Assembly: GCA_963749415.1 (NCBI GenBank)
Contig: CAVVMG010000001.1
Span: 1,426,001-1,490,000, forward strand
Direction: 5' to 3'
Length of the DNA: 64,000 bases
DNA from: JALYNX01 sp963749415
GTDB lineage: Bacteria > Actinomycetota > Acidimicrobiia > Spongiisociales > ZC4RG35
The stretch's first letter is position 1. The number at the start of each line of letters is the position of its first letter. The position numbers and the translations under genes were made by a program. The notes under the pieces were generated by a model that did not search any database, was not told the origin of the DNA, and saw nothing but the letters and a program-made list of their open reading frames with translations. Below are positions 1 through 7,285 of this stretch, in pieces.

Positions 1-1061
1 CCGAGCCCGGTAGACAGCTTTTTTCCGACCACGCCCGGAGGATCGGTGTCGAGGATCTCGAACCGGCCGGCGACGGTGTCGCGGATCAGCGAGAAGGCGT
101 CGTGTTCCGTGCCCTGGCGGGCCCGTCCCTGGATGAAGACGATCTCGTCAGGGAGCAGGTCGAGCCAGGTTGCGAACTCGTCGAGCAGGCGTGACTTCCC
201 CATACCGGCCTCGCCGACGATCGTGACCAAGCAAGGGTCTCCTTCGGAGGCGGCAAGGTAGGCGTCGCGGAGCCGCTCTAGCTCGGCCTCCCGCCCCACC
301 ATCGGGTTTTCCACCCCCTCGACGCCGCGGGTCGGGGCACGAAACGCTCGGGGCCTGGCCCGTTCCACCACATAGGCGCGGACGGGCTCCTTCTTTCCCT
401 TCAGGGCGAGTGGCGCCACCTCGCGGACATCGAAGACCCCGCGGACATGCCGAAAGGTGGAGTGGGCTATGAGGATACCGTTGACTGGCGCCTCCGCCTG
501 CAGTCGGGACGCCACGTTGATCGGGTCGCCGACGGCGATCCACTCCTCTTGGGGACGGTCGCCCACCGCGCCGATGACGACCTCACCGGTGTTGATCCCC
601 ACACGCATCTCAAGCGTCGGTCCTCCCTCGTCGGCGAGCGCGTCGTTGAGCACGTCCAACGATGCCACCATGTCGAGAGCAGCGAGGATGGCCCGCTCCG
701 GGTCGTCCTCCTGTGCCTGCCTCATCCCGAACACGGCCATTACCGCGTCGCCGATGAACTTCGCGACGACACCGCCTCGTCCCTCGATGGTCGCCGTCCA
801 GGCGGCGAAGTAGCGGTCGACGACGGTGCGCACGTCCTCGGGGTCCAACCGCTCTGACATGGCGGTGAAGCCGACGAGATCGGCGAAGAGCGTGGTCACA
901 AGCTTGCGCTCCTCGGTCACGGGGGACTGGAGCTGGGCTATGCGCTCCACCAGCGGTCGGAGCCCGGCATCGACAACCTCGTCTCCCAGCTTCGCGCGCT
1001 GAGCCTCCAGGGCGGCGACGGCGGCGCGGAGGCGGTCGCGCTCCTCGGCGGACCCAGTCAA
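1..1061 (-). CDS. Class III adenylate/guanylate cyclase fused to AAA ATPase (N-terminal part, cut by window edge)
   Basis: The reading frame runs leftward off the window, so about 353 N-terminal residues are visible. After a charged, coiled-coil-like leader (about 1-45) comes a class III nucleotide cyclase domain: the FADLVGF strand carries the first metal aspartate near residue 61 and GDAVMAVFG the second near 105. A VGREAEL segment and a Walker A loop (GEAGMGKS, about 283-290) follow. This is the cyclase-AAA-TPR layout of large signalling ATPases common in actinobacteria, which typically have a long C-terminal TPR region, here lost. The start chosen is a TTG with a weak GGTGGA upstream; an ATG at 1139 would add 26 residues. 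The domain assignment is firm. The product (cAMP or cGMP) and the input signal cannot be read. Confidence 0.85.
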   Translation of the reverse strand, partial: MTGSAEERDRLRAAVAALEAQRAKLGDEVVDAGLRPLVERIAQLQSPVTEERKLVTTLFADLVGFTAMSERLDPEDVRTVVDRYFAAWTATIEGRGGVVAKFIGDAVMAVFGMRQAQEDDPERAILAALDMVASLDVLNDALADEGGPTLEMRVGINTGEVVIGAVGDRPQEEWIAVGDPINVASRLQAEAPVNGILIAHSTFRHVRGVFDVREVAPLALKGKKEPVRAYVVERARPRAFRAPTRGVEGVENPMVGREAELERLRDAYLAASEGDPCLVTIVGEAGMGKSRLLDEFATWLDLLPDEIVFIQGRARQGTEHDAFSLIRDTVAGRFEILDTDPPGVVGKKLSTGL

Positions 1062-1242
1062 AGGGTGGGATCCACCATGTAGGGGATCAAGGCGACGAAA
1101 AAACGGCGCGGCGCCGAGTTGGGTGCACGGGCGAAACATACTCGTGTGTCGAAACACGCAGCCCAGCGAATGCACGGTCGAAAGTCACTGCCAGCCAGAC
1201 CGAATAGGACGTAGGCTGACTTTGGCTGAGACAGGCCGCCAG

Positions 1243-1379
1243 GTCTCACTACGTCTCGCGTCGCTCGTACCACAGACGTACCACAGAACCGCTAGCCCAT
1301 GCCGTTTCCCCTGGTCAACGGGTTTTGACCGCATGTTTCGCAACGAGGAAGTCACGGGTTCAAATCCCGTCAGCTCCAC
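1243..1379 (+). repeat. Direct repeat copy A, ending in tRNA/tmRNA-like 3' tail (putative att site)
   Basis: This copy matches 4155-4290. The last 78 bases (1302-1379) are nearly identical to 4214-4290 and end with a classic T-arm (ACGGG TTCAAAT CCCGT) followed by CAGCTCCAC, the acceptor strand found at the 3' end of bacterial tmRNA. No matching 5' half, anticodon stem or tag-peptide frame is visible, so it is a tail fragment rather than a working RNA gene. Together with copy B it brackets a three-gene cassette, the pattern left when an integrative element uses the 3' end of a tRNA or tmRNA gene as its target. No integrase is present between the copies. Confidence 0.7.
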
Positions 1380-1479
1380 AAGTTCACCCGAGACTGCACA
1401 GCCCTCCTTAGCGAGCTGCTTACAGGGCTTCTATCGTTTGGTGGTCGTCTTCTGTCAGGCTTTTGCCGTTTCTTCCACC

Positions 1480-1497
1480 GCCCCTACGGGGGGCTTT
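1480..1497 (+). terminator. Possible short rho-independent terminator
   Basis: GCCCC at 1480-1484 can pair with GGGGC at 1490-1494 across a five-base loop and is followed by TTT. The stem is short and the T tract weak, so it is only a candidate. It lies about 100 bases downstream of the tRNA/tmRNA-like tail, where a terminator of the original RNA gene would be expected. Confidence 0.25.
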
Positions 1498-1633
1498 CGC
1501 CGTACCTGTGACCTCTGTGTTTTGATTGCCGGCCTGTGCCGCCCAGCCAGATTGTGGTCTCGGACCTGGACATCCTTGAGATGTCACCGGTGACACTGGG
1601 TGAGCACGCCGTCGGTGCTGTGAGCGCGCTGGG

Positions 1634-2428
1634 CTACGTCTGATAGTGAGGGAGGACTTTGCCGTCCTTTACGTAGGTCGGCGCTTCGGTGACCTCGTAT
1701 GCGTGGAGGGCGGAGACGAACTCGGACAGCTTGCCTGAGAGCGTCGCGATCTCTCCACTACCGAAGAACGCCCTCAGGACGTTGGTATCGGTGAAGCCGA
1801 GGATCAGTGAGGCGTCGAACTGCTGTTCGGTCGGGTTGTCATGCGCGACGTTCGGCGTGTCCCAGAGCTTTTCGATCCAGGGCATGAAGACCTGGGTTCG
1901 GAGTTCTGATAGCGCCCTTGTGTTGACGAGAGCGGGAACTAGCTCGTTCCTGATGTGTGTCCGGAAAGCACCGGTTTTGACGTCTCCCCGCCTGCGGAGA
2001 TAGATGAGGCTGCGCGCTCCGACCGTCCCCCTGGGCTCGGCCATGCCGAACCAGCGGGCCGAGTACGGTGGCCCCACGTAGAGGAGGGTGCGCCGGAACA
2101 CGTTGACTTCATCCTTGTACGCGAGCCTGGTCTGTTTGCGGCCTCGCAGCGGGGAGAGAATGGACGTGAACGTGACCTCGGCTACCCCGTCGATCCGGCG
2201 CTCGGCTGGGATGACGGTCTCGACGCCGTTGATGGCCGGCCACAGCCCGGGATTGTTCTCCGCTATATGGATCTGGCGGTACTCCTCGAGCCCCGGAGAC
2301 GCGGAGATGATCTTCGAGTGCGGGCCTTTCCAGTAGTCCATGCCTTGCTGACGGGGCTGATCGGTACGCATCCACAGCAGGATCGATGAGACGAGGGGCT
2401 TTTTCGCAGAGGGACGTGTAGTAGCCAC
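1634..2428 (-). CDS. EthD-like dimeric alpha/beta-barrel protein (often auto-annotated strictosidine synthase-like)
   Basis: 264 residues with a GTG start and an AAGGAAG ribosome site eight bases upstream. The first third (MRTDQPRQQGMDYWKGPHS) and the C-terminal third (QFDASLILGFTD, ending YVKDGKVLPHYQ) read like two ferredoxin-like repeats of the EthD/dimeric alpha-beta barrel superfamily. Similar mycobacterial proteins are sometimes labelled strictosidine synthase, which I consider unsupported. No catalytic residues are evident. It lies 27 bases downstream of the alpha/beta hydrolase on the same strand, so the two are probably one transcript from the 3.4 kb promoter. The pairing suggests a small detoxification or degradation pathway, but the substrate is unknown. 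Confidence 0.7.
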   Translation of the reverse strand: MATTRPSAKKPLVSSILLWMRTDQPRQQGMDYWKGPHSKIISASPGLEEYRQIHIAENNPGLWPAINGVETVIPAERRIDGVAEVTFTSILSPLRGRKQTRLAYKDEVNVFRRTLLYVGPPYSARWFGMAEPRGTVGARSLIYLRRRGDVKTGAFRTHIRNELVPALVNTRALSELRTQVFMPWIEKLWDTPNVAHDNPTEQQFDASLILGFTDTNVLRAFFGSGEIATLSGKLSEFVSALHAYEVTEAPTYVKDGKVLPHYQT

Positions 2429-2455
2429 TTTCTTGGCTTCCTTCGCAGGGTGCGG

Positions 2456-3316
2456 TCAGCTGTCGAGGAAGTTGACGGCGACGGGGGCGAACTTGTCGTG
2501 GAACTGGAAAATGGCACCGTGGCCGGAGTCGGGGTAGATGATGAGCTCGGAGCCGGGGATGCGGCGATGCATATCCTCGGAGAGCACGGAGGGCACCATC
2601 CGGTCGTTGTCGCCGTTGGCGATCAAGGTGGGCTGGCTGATCTTCGACAGGTCAGCGGGGACCGACCGACCCCACTTCTTGATCGCTTTGAGCTGTGTCT
2701 GGAAGGCCTTCACCGAGATCGGGGCATCGCGGTCGACGGTGCGCTCCTTGAGCCGGTTGACGAACGCGCGGGCGGCGGGTTTGCCGGTGGCGTTGCGGTT
2801 GAAGAACAGGAACTCCTTCGGGTCCGACCGCGTCAGGGCTGCGCGCAGCATGTCCCAGTAGGTGACCCCGGCGACCTTGTCGATGTCCTTCCCTCCGGCA
2901 GGTCCGGTGCCGGTGAGGATCAGCTTGCGCACGAGGTCGGGGTACTTGAGCACGAGGGCCTGGGCGACCATGCCGCCGAGAGAGAAGGAGAAGATGTCGA
3001 CCTTGTGGAAGCCGAGCGCCTTGATGAAAGGCACGGCGTCGTCGGCCATCGCCTCGATGCTCTCGGGAACCTGGCCAGTGGAGGCGCCGATGCCGCGGTG
3101 GTCGAAGGTAATGACGTGGTGGTCCTTGGCAATCGGGTCGATGATGCGGGGATCCCAGTTGTCGAGGGTCGCGGCGAGGTGGACAAAGAAGATGACGGGG
3201 ATGCCGCCTTTGGGCCCGAGCTCGCGGTAGGCGTAGGTCACGCCGCCGGCGGTGATAGTGCGGGCCGGTGCCTCCGCGTAGGAGGTGATGACGGGGTTGT
3301 TGTCGATGGTCGTCAT
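2456..3316 (-). CDS. Alpha/beta hydrolase
   Basis: 286 residues, a typical length for the family. The nucleophile elbow is FSFSLGG with Ser112, a slightly unusual S-x-S-x-G rather than G-x-S-x-G. The acid lies in NGDNDRMVP (about 236-238) and the histidine in DSGHGAIF (about 266). An oxyanion-type segment (FFVHLAAT, near residue 45) precedes. An AGGAG site precedes the ATG. It is first in a leftward unit with the EthD-like protein and is divergent from a TetR regulator, which likely controls it through the shared promoter region. It could be an esterase, lactonase or haloperoxidase-like hydrolase; the sequence does not decide. Confidence 0.88.
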   Translation of the reverse strand: MTTIDNNPVITSYAEAPARTITAGGVTYAYRELGPKGGIPVIFFVHLAATLDNWDPRIIDPIAKDHHVITFDHRGIGASTGQVPESIEAMADDAVPFIKALGFHKVDIFSFSLGGMVAQALVLKYPDLVRKLILTGTGPAGGKDIDKVAGVTYWDMLRAALTRSDPKEFLFFNRNATGKPAARAFVNRLKERTVDRDAPISVKAFQTQLKAIKKWGRSVPADLSKISQPTLIANGDNDRMVPSVLSEDMHRRIPGSELIIYPDSGHGAIFQFHDKFAPVAVNFLDS

Positions 3317-3383
3317 GGGGGGTTCTCCTTATGTGTCTGAGGTGCCCGTCACGAGCGTCGTCGGCTCGGTTGTCATCTTGGAC

Positions 3384-3437
3384 TCATAGTTATTGTCTTA
3401 CAACCATAATATTACGAGTGTACTATGATAATGTCAA
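3384..3437 (-). promoter_or_regulatory. Divergent promoter/operator between hydrolase and TetR
   Basis: On the minus strand a perfect -35 TTGACA (3437-3432) is followed by 17 bases and a -10 TAATAT (3414-3409), aimed at the alpha/beta hydrolase. Inverted half-sites TCATAGT (3384-3390) and ACTATGA (3422-3428) bracket the promoter, and TTGTCTTACAA (3392-3402) is a second small palindrome. The region is strikingly AT-rich compared with its surroundings. It is the natural operator for the adjacent TetR protein. Confidence 0.6.
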
Positions 3438-3475
3438 GCGGAAGGCAGGGAGTTTTTCCAGCTTCGGAGGCGTTC

Positions 3476-4048
3476 ATGGCACGGTACGGAACAGAGCACA
3501 AGCAGGCGACGAGGCGGCGGATCATCGAAACGGCTGGTCGTCGGCTCAAGCGCGACGGGATCGACGGCTCGGGGATCGCCACCCTGATGGCGGACGCCGG
3601 GCTGACCAACGGCGCCTTCTACGCCCACTTCGACTCCAAACAGGACCTCGTCTCGACCACGGTCGTGGACCAGCTCCGTGAGCAGCGCGAGACTTACAGC
3701 GCGCAGTCGCTCGAGGAGATCGTTCGCGGGTATCTCTCGACCGGGCACCGCGACGACACGGAAGGCGGCTGTCCATCGGCGGCGCTCCTCGACGAGATCG
3801 CGCGCTCAGCGGACGCCGTGAAGCGCGCTTACACCGATGGCCAGATGGCAATCATCGATGACGCTGCCGCCCGACTGGCGCCGGACGATCCCCAGTCAGC
3901 GCGCGTGAAGGCGCTCGGCGTCTTCGCCCTGATGGTCGGCACGCTCCAGGTCTCCCGCGCACTAGCCGACCGGCGGCTCTCCGACGACGTCCTCGAGCAG
4001 GGCATCCAGAACGCACTCGAACTGCTGGGTGCCGAGGATCCAGGCTGA
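3476..4048 (+). CDS. TetR family transcriptional regulator
   Basis: 190 residues from an ATG preceded by GGAGG at five bases; an upstream in-frame ATG at 3425 lacks such a site. The N-terminal helix-turn-helix is clear: the ARYGTEHKQATRRRII helix, then GIATLMADAGLTNGAFYAHF as the recognition unit, followed by SKQDLV. The C-terminal half resembles the TetR ligand domain with a GGCPSAALLDEIA stretch seen in a common actinobacterial/proteobacterial subgroup. It is divergent from the hydrolase and EthD-like genes, which it probably represses until a small ligand binds. The gene ends about 100 bases before direct repeat copy B. Confidence 0.9.
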   Translation: MARYGTEHKQATRRRIIETAGRRLKRDGIDGSGIATLMADAGLTNGAFYAHFDSKQDLVSTTVVDQLREQRETYSAQSLEEIVRGYLSTGHRDDTEGGCPSAALLDEIARSADAVKRAYTDGQMAIIDDAAARLAPDDPQSARVKALGVFALMVGTLQVSRALADRRLSDDVLEQGIQNALELLGAEDPG

Positions 4049-4154
4049 CCGCTGCACCCCTACCTGGCCGAACCTGACGGGACCGCCAACCAGGCCTTCG
4101 TCGAACACTGGACAGATCAGCCAGACCCGGGTCGGCGTGAGGAGCCCGACTCCA

Positions 4155-4290
4155 GTCTCACGACGTCTCACGTCGTTCGCTCCACAGCCGCCCCACAAGA
4201 CCCTGAAGGTGCACCGTTTCCCCTGGTCAGAGGGTTTTGACCGCATCTTTCGCAACGAGGGGTCACGGGTTCAAATCCCGTCAGCTCCAC
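4155..4290 (+). repeat. Direct repeat copy B, ending in tRNA/tmRNA-like 3' tail (putative att site)
   Basis: This is the second copy of the 1243-1379 repeat, including the diverged upstream part (4155-4187) and the strongly conserved tail (4214-4290) with the T-arm ACGGG TTCAAAT CCCGT and CAGCTCCAC. One base is missing in the variable-loop region relative to copy A. The two tails point the same way, as attL and attR would. The 4049-4451 stretch around it holds no other gene that I can support. Confidence 0.7.
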
Positions 4291-4451
4291 CGATTTCACC
4301 TTGTACCAGTTGATAAAATGCCCCAGCCGGGTTCAGGCCCGAGGAGGGGTTTTCGGTCATACGTGCTACACCCCCCTTCTTCGGTGCAAAATTGACACAG
4401 GCTTGGGCGACCGCACAAGGTCGCTCGCCCGACCCCAAGGACCGAGGTGCC

Positions 4452-4853
4452 ATGGCGAAACAACTCAAGCCAAATGCTGCCAAGAAGCCGCCTCTGCCCT
4501 CGGACAGTCATGCTGATATCGAGGACTGGATCCGGCGGGTGATGCCGGACCTTCAGCCCATCGTCAAGCGTTTGGACGAACTGATCCGTGAGACCATTCC
4601 CGAACTTCAGTACGCCGTGAAGTGGAAGAAGGCGTATTACGGGCTGGGAGAGCTTGGATGGATCATCGAGATGGTCGCCTACGACGTTTCCGTCAACATC
4701 GTCTTCTTCGGCGGCGCTGAATTCGACAATCCGCCGCCGCTTGGAAGCACCGGACGATCCCGTTACGTCAAGGTGAAGTCATTGGAGAAGGCAGAGGAAC
4801 TGGAGCTTCAGAAATGGATCGAACAGGCAGGGCGGGTGCCGGGCTGGACCTGA
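4452..4853 (+). CDS. DUF1801 domain protein (YdhG-like)
   Basis: 133 residues from the ATG at 4452, which has GAGGTG just upstream; a longer frame from 4392 lacks a site. The family signature is visible: DWIRRVMPDLQPIVKRLDEL, then the P-E-L-QYAVKWKKAYYGLG stretch (about residues 45-65) and a C-terminal YVKVKSLEKAEEL segment. DUF1801 proteins are small cytosolic proteins of unknown biochemical role, related in fold to the iron-uptake-linked YdhG group. The gene lies just outside repeat copy B, and a truncated response-regulator remnant follows almost immediately, so the neighbourhood looks rearranged. Confidence 0.85.
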   Translation: MAKQLKPNAAKKPPLPSDSHADIEDWIRRVMPDLQPIVKRLDELIRETIPELQYAVKWKKAYYGLGELGWIIEMVAYDVSVNIVFFGGAEFDNPPPLGSTGRSRYVKVKSLEKAEELELQKWIEQAGRVPGWT

Positions 4854-4856
4854 GCC

Positions 4857-4994
4857 TTGGCGGATGGCGAGCAGGGTTTGGCAGCCGTCGCAGAGCATGA
4901 GCCGGACATCCTTCTCACCGACATCGAAATGCCTGGAACGACGGGAATCGAACTGGCTTCTCGCCTCAAGGCCCATCCGACGGTCCGAGTCGTG
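4857..4994 (+). pseudogene. Remnant of a response-regulator receiver domain
   Basis: About 46 codons resemble the middle of a REC domain: DGEQGLAAVAEHEPDILLTD carries the phospho-acceptor aspartate, followed by IEMPGTTGIELASRLKAHP. The N-terminal strand with the acidic pair, the conserved Thr and Lys positions and any output domain are all missing. The frame then drifts into unrelated sequence until 5138. It follows the DUF1801 stop by three bases. The best reading is a leftover of a deleted two-component regulator gene at a rearrangement junction. Confidence 0.7.
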
Positions 4995-5128
4995 ACGGAG
5001 CGAGAAACCGTACCGAGGCCCACGCCGACGCCCAGGAAATGGGTTACTTGTAGCCAAGGGCGGGCTCGTGGAATGAAGATGAGCGTCTACCCAGCGGCAT
5101 CCGTGCACTCCACGGCAACGAGCACGTG

Positions 5129-5800
5129 TCAGTCGTAGGTGTCGGTCCAGGACGCGATGTCCACGCCGTGGTTGTCGGGCGACGCGAGCGACCACCAAGC
5201 GGGAGCGTGCGAATCGTCGACGAGTCTCCCTCCGGCGGCGAGTGCGGCATCCACCCGCGCCCGAGCCTGGTCGGCCGGCACGAAGACATCGAAATGCGTC
5301 CGGCCTCTCGCCGGGGAGTCGCCGCTGATCGGGTTGAAGGCGAGCTGCGGTCCGCAGCGCAGCGGATCGACGGCATCCGTGTCGCCGAACGCCTCGTAGC
5401 CCAGTGCGGCCGTGAAGAACGGTCGCGCGTCGGCCTGGGAGTGCTGGGCGACGTAGATGCCGATCGACTGCGCGAGCGCCGGAGCGGGCGTCAGCAGTAG
5501 CTCGGCGGCTGCCCGGGACACGGCGGCAGCGAACTCCGCGGCGGCCGAAGGGATTCCCTCCGGGCTGCGGTACGGGATGCGCACGACCACTCCCTCGGGT
5601 CGCACGTCAAAGTCGGGCAGTATGCCGAATTGCTCTGCGGCGGCGACGATCGGGGCGGTGAGGTCTGCCGCGTGGGAGAGAGAGGTTGCGGTGAAGACGG
5701 TCTGCGGGCCTGTGCCTGTGACACGCCAGTCGGAGACGCCCGGCGCTCGGTGGAACTCGGCCGCGGAGATCCATTCCGATCCGTTCGTCGACTCGCCCAT
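5129..5800 (-). CDS. Pterin-4a-carbinolamine dehydratase-like domain fused to a VOC/glyoxalase-like domain
   Basis: 223 residues. The N-terminal half (about 10-95) resembles the pterin carbinolamine dehydratase fold (ISAAEFHRAPGVSDWRVTG, then VVVRIPYRS), although the catalytic histidine cluster of true enzymes is not obvious. The C-terminal half (about 105-223) is a glyoxalase/VOC-like domain (RPFFTAALGYEAF, RTHFDVFVP, SLASPDNHGVDIASW). Such fusions occur in actinobacteria as uncharacterised VOC proteins. The gene stands alone on the minus strand, between the response-regulator remnant and the cupin. The metal or substrate cannot be assigned. Confidence 0.8.
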   Translation of the reverse strand: MGESTNGSEWISAAEFHRAPGVSDWRVTGTGPQTVFTATSLSHAADLTAPIVAAAEQFGILPDFDVRPEGVVVRIPYRSPEGIPSAAAEFAAAVSRAAAELLLTPAPALAQSIGIYVAQHSQADARPFFTAALGYEAFGDTDAVDPLRCGPQLAFNPISGDSPARGRTHFDVFVPADQARARVDAALAAGGRLVDDSHAPAWWSLASPDNHGVDIASWTDTYD

Positions 5801-5941
5801 GGGGAACTCCTTCGCAAGCTGTCAGAGTCCCAAGCCGCTGACGAGCGAGGACCCGCGCGGACTCCACGGTACTCCGAGGTCGCGGTGCGTTGTCCAGCGC
5901 TCGGGGAGTCGAGTCGAAAAGATGATCGGCGGCTACACGGG

Positions 5942-6448
5942 CTAAGACTTGGTCGCGCCGACCGTGCTGTCGCGAATGATTAGCTCAGCGCCATGGGGGC
6001 TGGAGACGGGCGCGGTCGCGCGGCCTCTTGGTTCAGGACCGATCACCGTTGGGTTGGAGCCATTCGGGACCTCGACGAAGTCGGGGATCGTCTTGAGCAC
6101 GTCCTCCGCTCCGGCCGGAGCGTAGATGGCGAGAATCACCATCGTCTCGTAGCTGGTATTAAGAGTCGAGTGGAAGATGCCTTTGGGGATCCAGACTGCG
6201 TCCCCAGGCACGACTGGAAACGGCTCACCATCGTCGACCATCTGGTTTCCCCGGCCGGAGAGTATGTAGAGGATCTCGTCTGACTCGGGGTGGTTGTGCC
6301 GATCGTGGCCCTTGTCGGGGAACAGGATGACGTGCATCAAGCTGCAATCGCCATCGTCGGTGTTGTCCGTGGCGATCAGAGGTTTGATGATTCCCCAGTC
6401 GAATGTCCAGGTCGGGATCGAGTTGCGGTCTACGAGCTTGGCGGTCAT
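5942..6448 (-). CDS. Cupin-domain protein
   Basis: 168 residues. A single cupin barrel with motif 1 HDRHNHPESDEILYILSGRG (two histidines and a glutamate as metal ligands) and motif 2 PGDAVWIPKGIFHSTLN (third histidine). It is the last gene of the leftward run that begins with the Tm-1-like protein at 8506, 15 bases after the PEP-hydrolase-like gene. Cupins in sugar-catabolic clusters are often isomerases or small-molecule sensors. Metal binding is well supported; the reaction is not known. Confidence 0.85.
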   Translation of the reverse strand: MTAKLVDRNSIPTWTFDWGIIKPLIATDNTDDGDCSLMHVILFPDKGHDRHNHPESDEILYILSGRGNQMVDDGEPFPVVPGDAVWIPKGIFHSTLNTSYETMVILAIYAPAGAEDVLKTIPDFVEVPNGSNPTVIGPEPRGRATAPVSSPHGAELIIRDSTVGATKS

Positions 6449-6463
6449 GTCCTTCCTTGCTGT

Positions 6464-7285
6464 CTAGATGGTCAATGCCTTGAAGCGCTGCATGTTCTCG
6501 GTCATGGCGACTTCGGTAGGAAGACGCTCCATTGATGAGGCTCCAAAGAAGCCGAGGATGCCTTCCGTTCGGTCGAGGACGTATTGGGCGTCTTCGGGTT
6601 CGGCAAGCGGGCCCCCATGGCAGAGAACCGTGATGTCGGCGTTCACCTTGATGGCCTCGTCACGCATCGCCTGGATCTCTTCGACACAGTCGTCGAGCGT
6701 CTTCGCGGTTTGAGCGCCGATGGTGCCTTTCGTCGTGAGACCCATGTGGGGCACCAGCACGTCGGCTCCGGCCTGGGCCATGGCGGCCGCATCGTCCGGA
6801 TCGAACACATAGGGCGCCGTGACCAGTCCAAGTTCCGCAGCTTCTCTGATCATGTCGACCTCGAGCCCGTATCCCATCCCGGTTTCCTCGAGATTGGCGC
6901 GAAATGTCCCATCGATCAGGCCGACGGTCGGGAAGTTCTGCACGCCTGCGAACCCGGCATCGATGACCTGGCGGAGGAATCGGCCCATTATCCGAAAGGG
7001 GTCGGTCCCACACACGCCGGCCAGCACCGGGGTGTTCTTGACGATGGGCAGCACCTCCTGGCCCATCTCCATCACGATCGCGTTTGCGTCCCCATAAGGG
7101 AGCAAACCGGCCAGCGATCCCCGGCCCGCCATGCGATAGCGCCCTGAGTTGTAGATGATGATGAGGTCGGCTCCACCGGCCTCGGCGCACTTCGCCGAGA
7201 GGCCGGTGCCGGCGCCGGCACCGATGATTGGGTCGCCGGCGGCGATGGTCTCCCTGAGTTTGGCGCGGGCTTCGTCACCGTTCAT
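6464..7285 (-). CDS. Phosphoenolpyruvate hydrolase-family TIM-barrel protein (Tm-1 C-terminal-like)
   Basis: 273 residues. GAGAGTGLSAKCAEAGGADL near the N-terminus, LAGVCGTDPFR near residue 90, VQNFPTVGLIDG near 115 and LCHGGPLAEP near 225 are characteristic of the PEP-hydrolase/TIM-barrel family. This family forms the C-terminal half of the plant resistance protein Tm-1, while in bacteria it is usually a separate gene beside a UPF0261 gene, as here. Its start overlaps the UPF0261 stop by four bases (ATGA), implying coupled translation and probably a complex. Enzymatic activity on PEP is only a family name; the substrate here is unknown. Confidence 0.85.
   Translation of the reverse strand: MNGDEARAKLRETIAAGDPIIGAGAGTGLSAKCAEAGGADLIIIYNSGRYRMAGRGSLAGLLPYGDANAIVMEMGQEVLPIVKNTPVLAGVCGTDPFRIMGRFLRQVIDAGFAGVQNFPTVGLIDGTFRANLEETGMGYGLEVDMIREAAELGLVTAPYVFDPDDAAAMAQAGADVLVPHMGLTTKGTIGAQTAKTLDDCVEEIQAMRDEAIKVNADITVLCHGGPLAEPEDAQYVLDRTEGILGFFGASSMERLPTEVAMTENMQRFKALTI

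Larger units (their letters stand above)
1062..1633. other. Gene-free stretch holding a tRNA/tmRNA-tail repeat
   Basis: No convincing protein gene lies here. The stretch contains direct repeat copy A (1243-1379), which ends in a T-arm and acceptor-like sequence, followed by a short GC hairpin with a T run near 1480-1497. The remainder shows nothing I recognise. A minus-strand open frame starting ELTGFEPV is simply the antisense reading of the T-arm repeat. Confidence 0.6.

Noticed and set aside
1185..1379. Minus-strand frame beginning ELTGFEPVTSS as a small protein
   Set aside because: It is the antisense reading of the T-arm/acceptor repeat and recurs at 4255-4291 only because the repeat does. 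No ribosome site or protein-like conservation.
1302..1379. A complete tRNA or tmRNA gene in either repeat copy
   Set aside because: The T-arm and acceptor 3' strand are present, but no matching 5' acceptor strand, D-arm or anticodon stem, and no tag-peptide frame, can be found.
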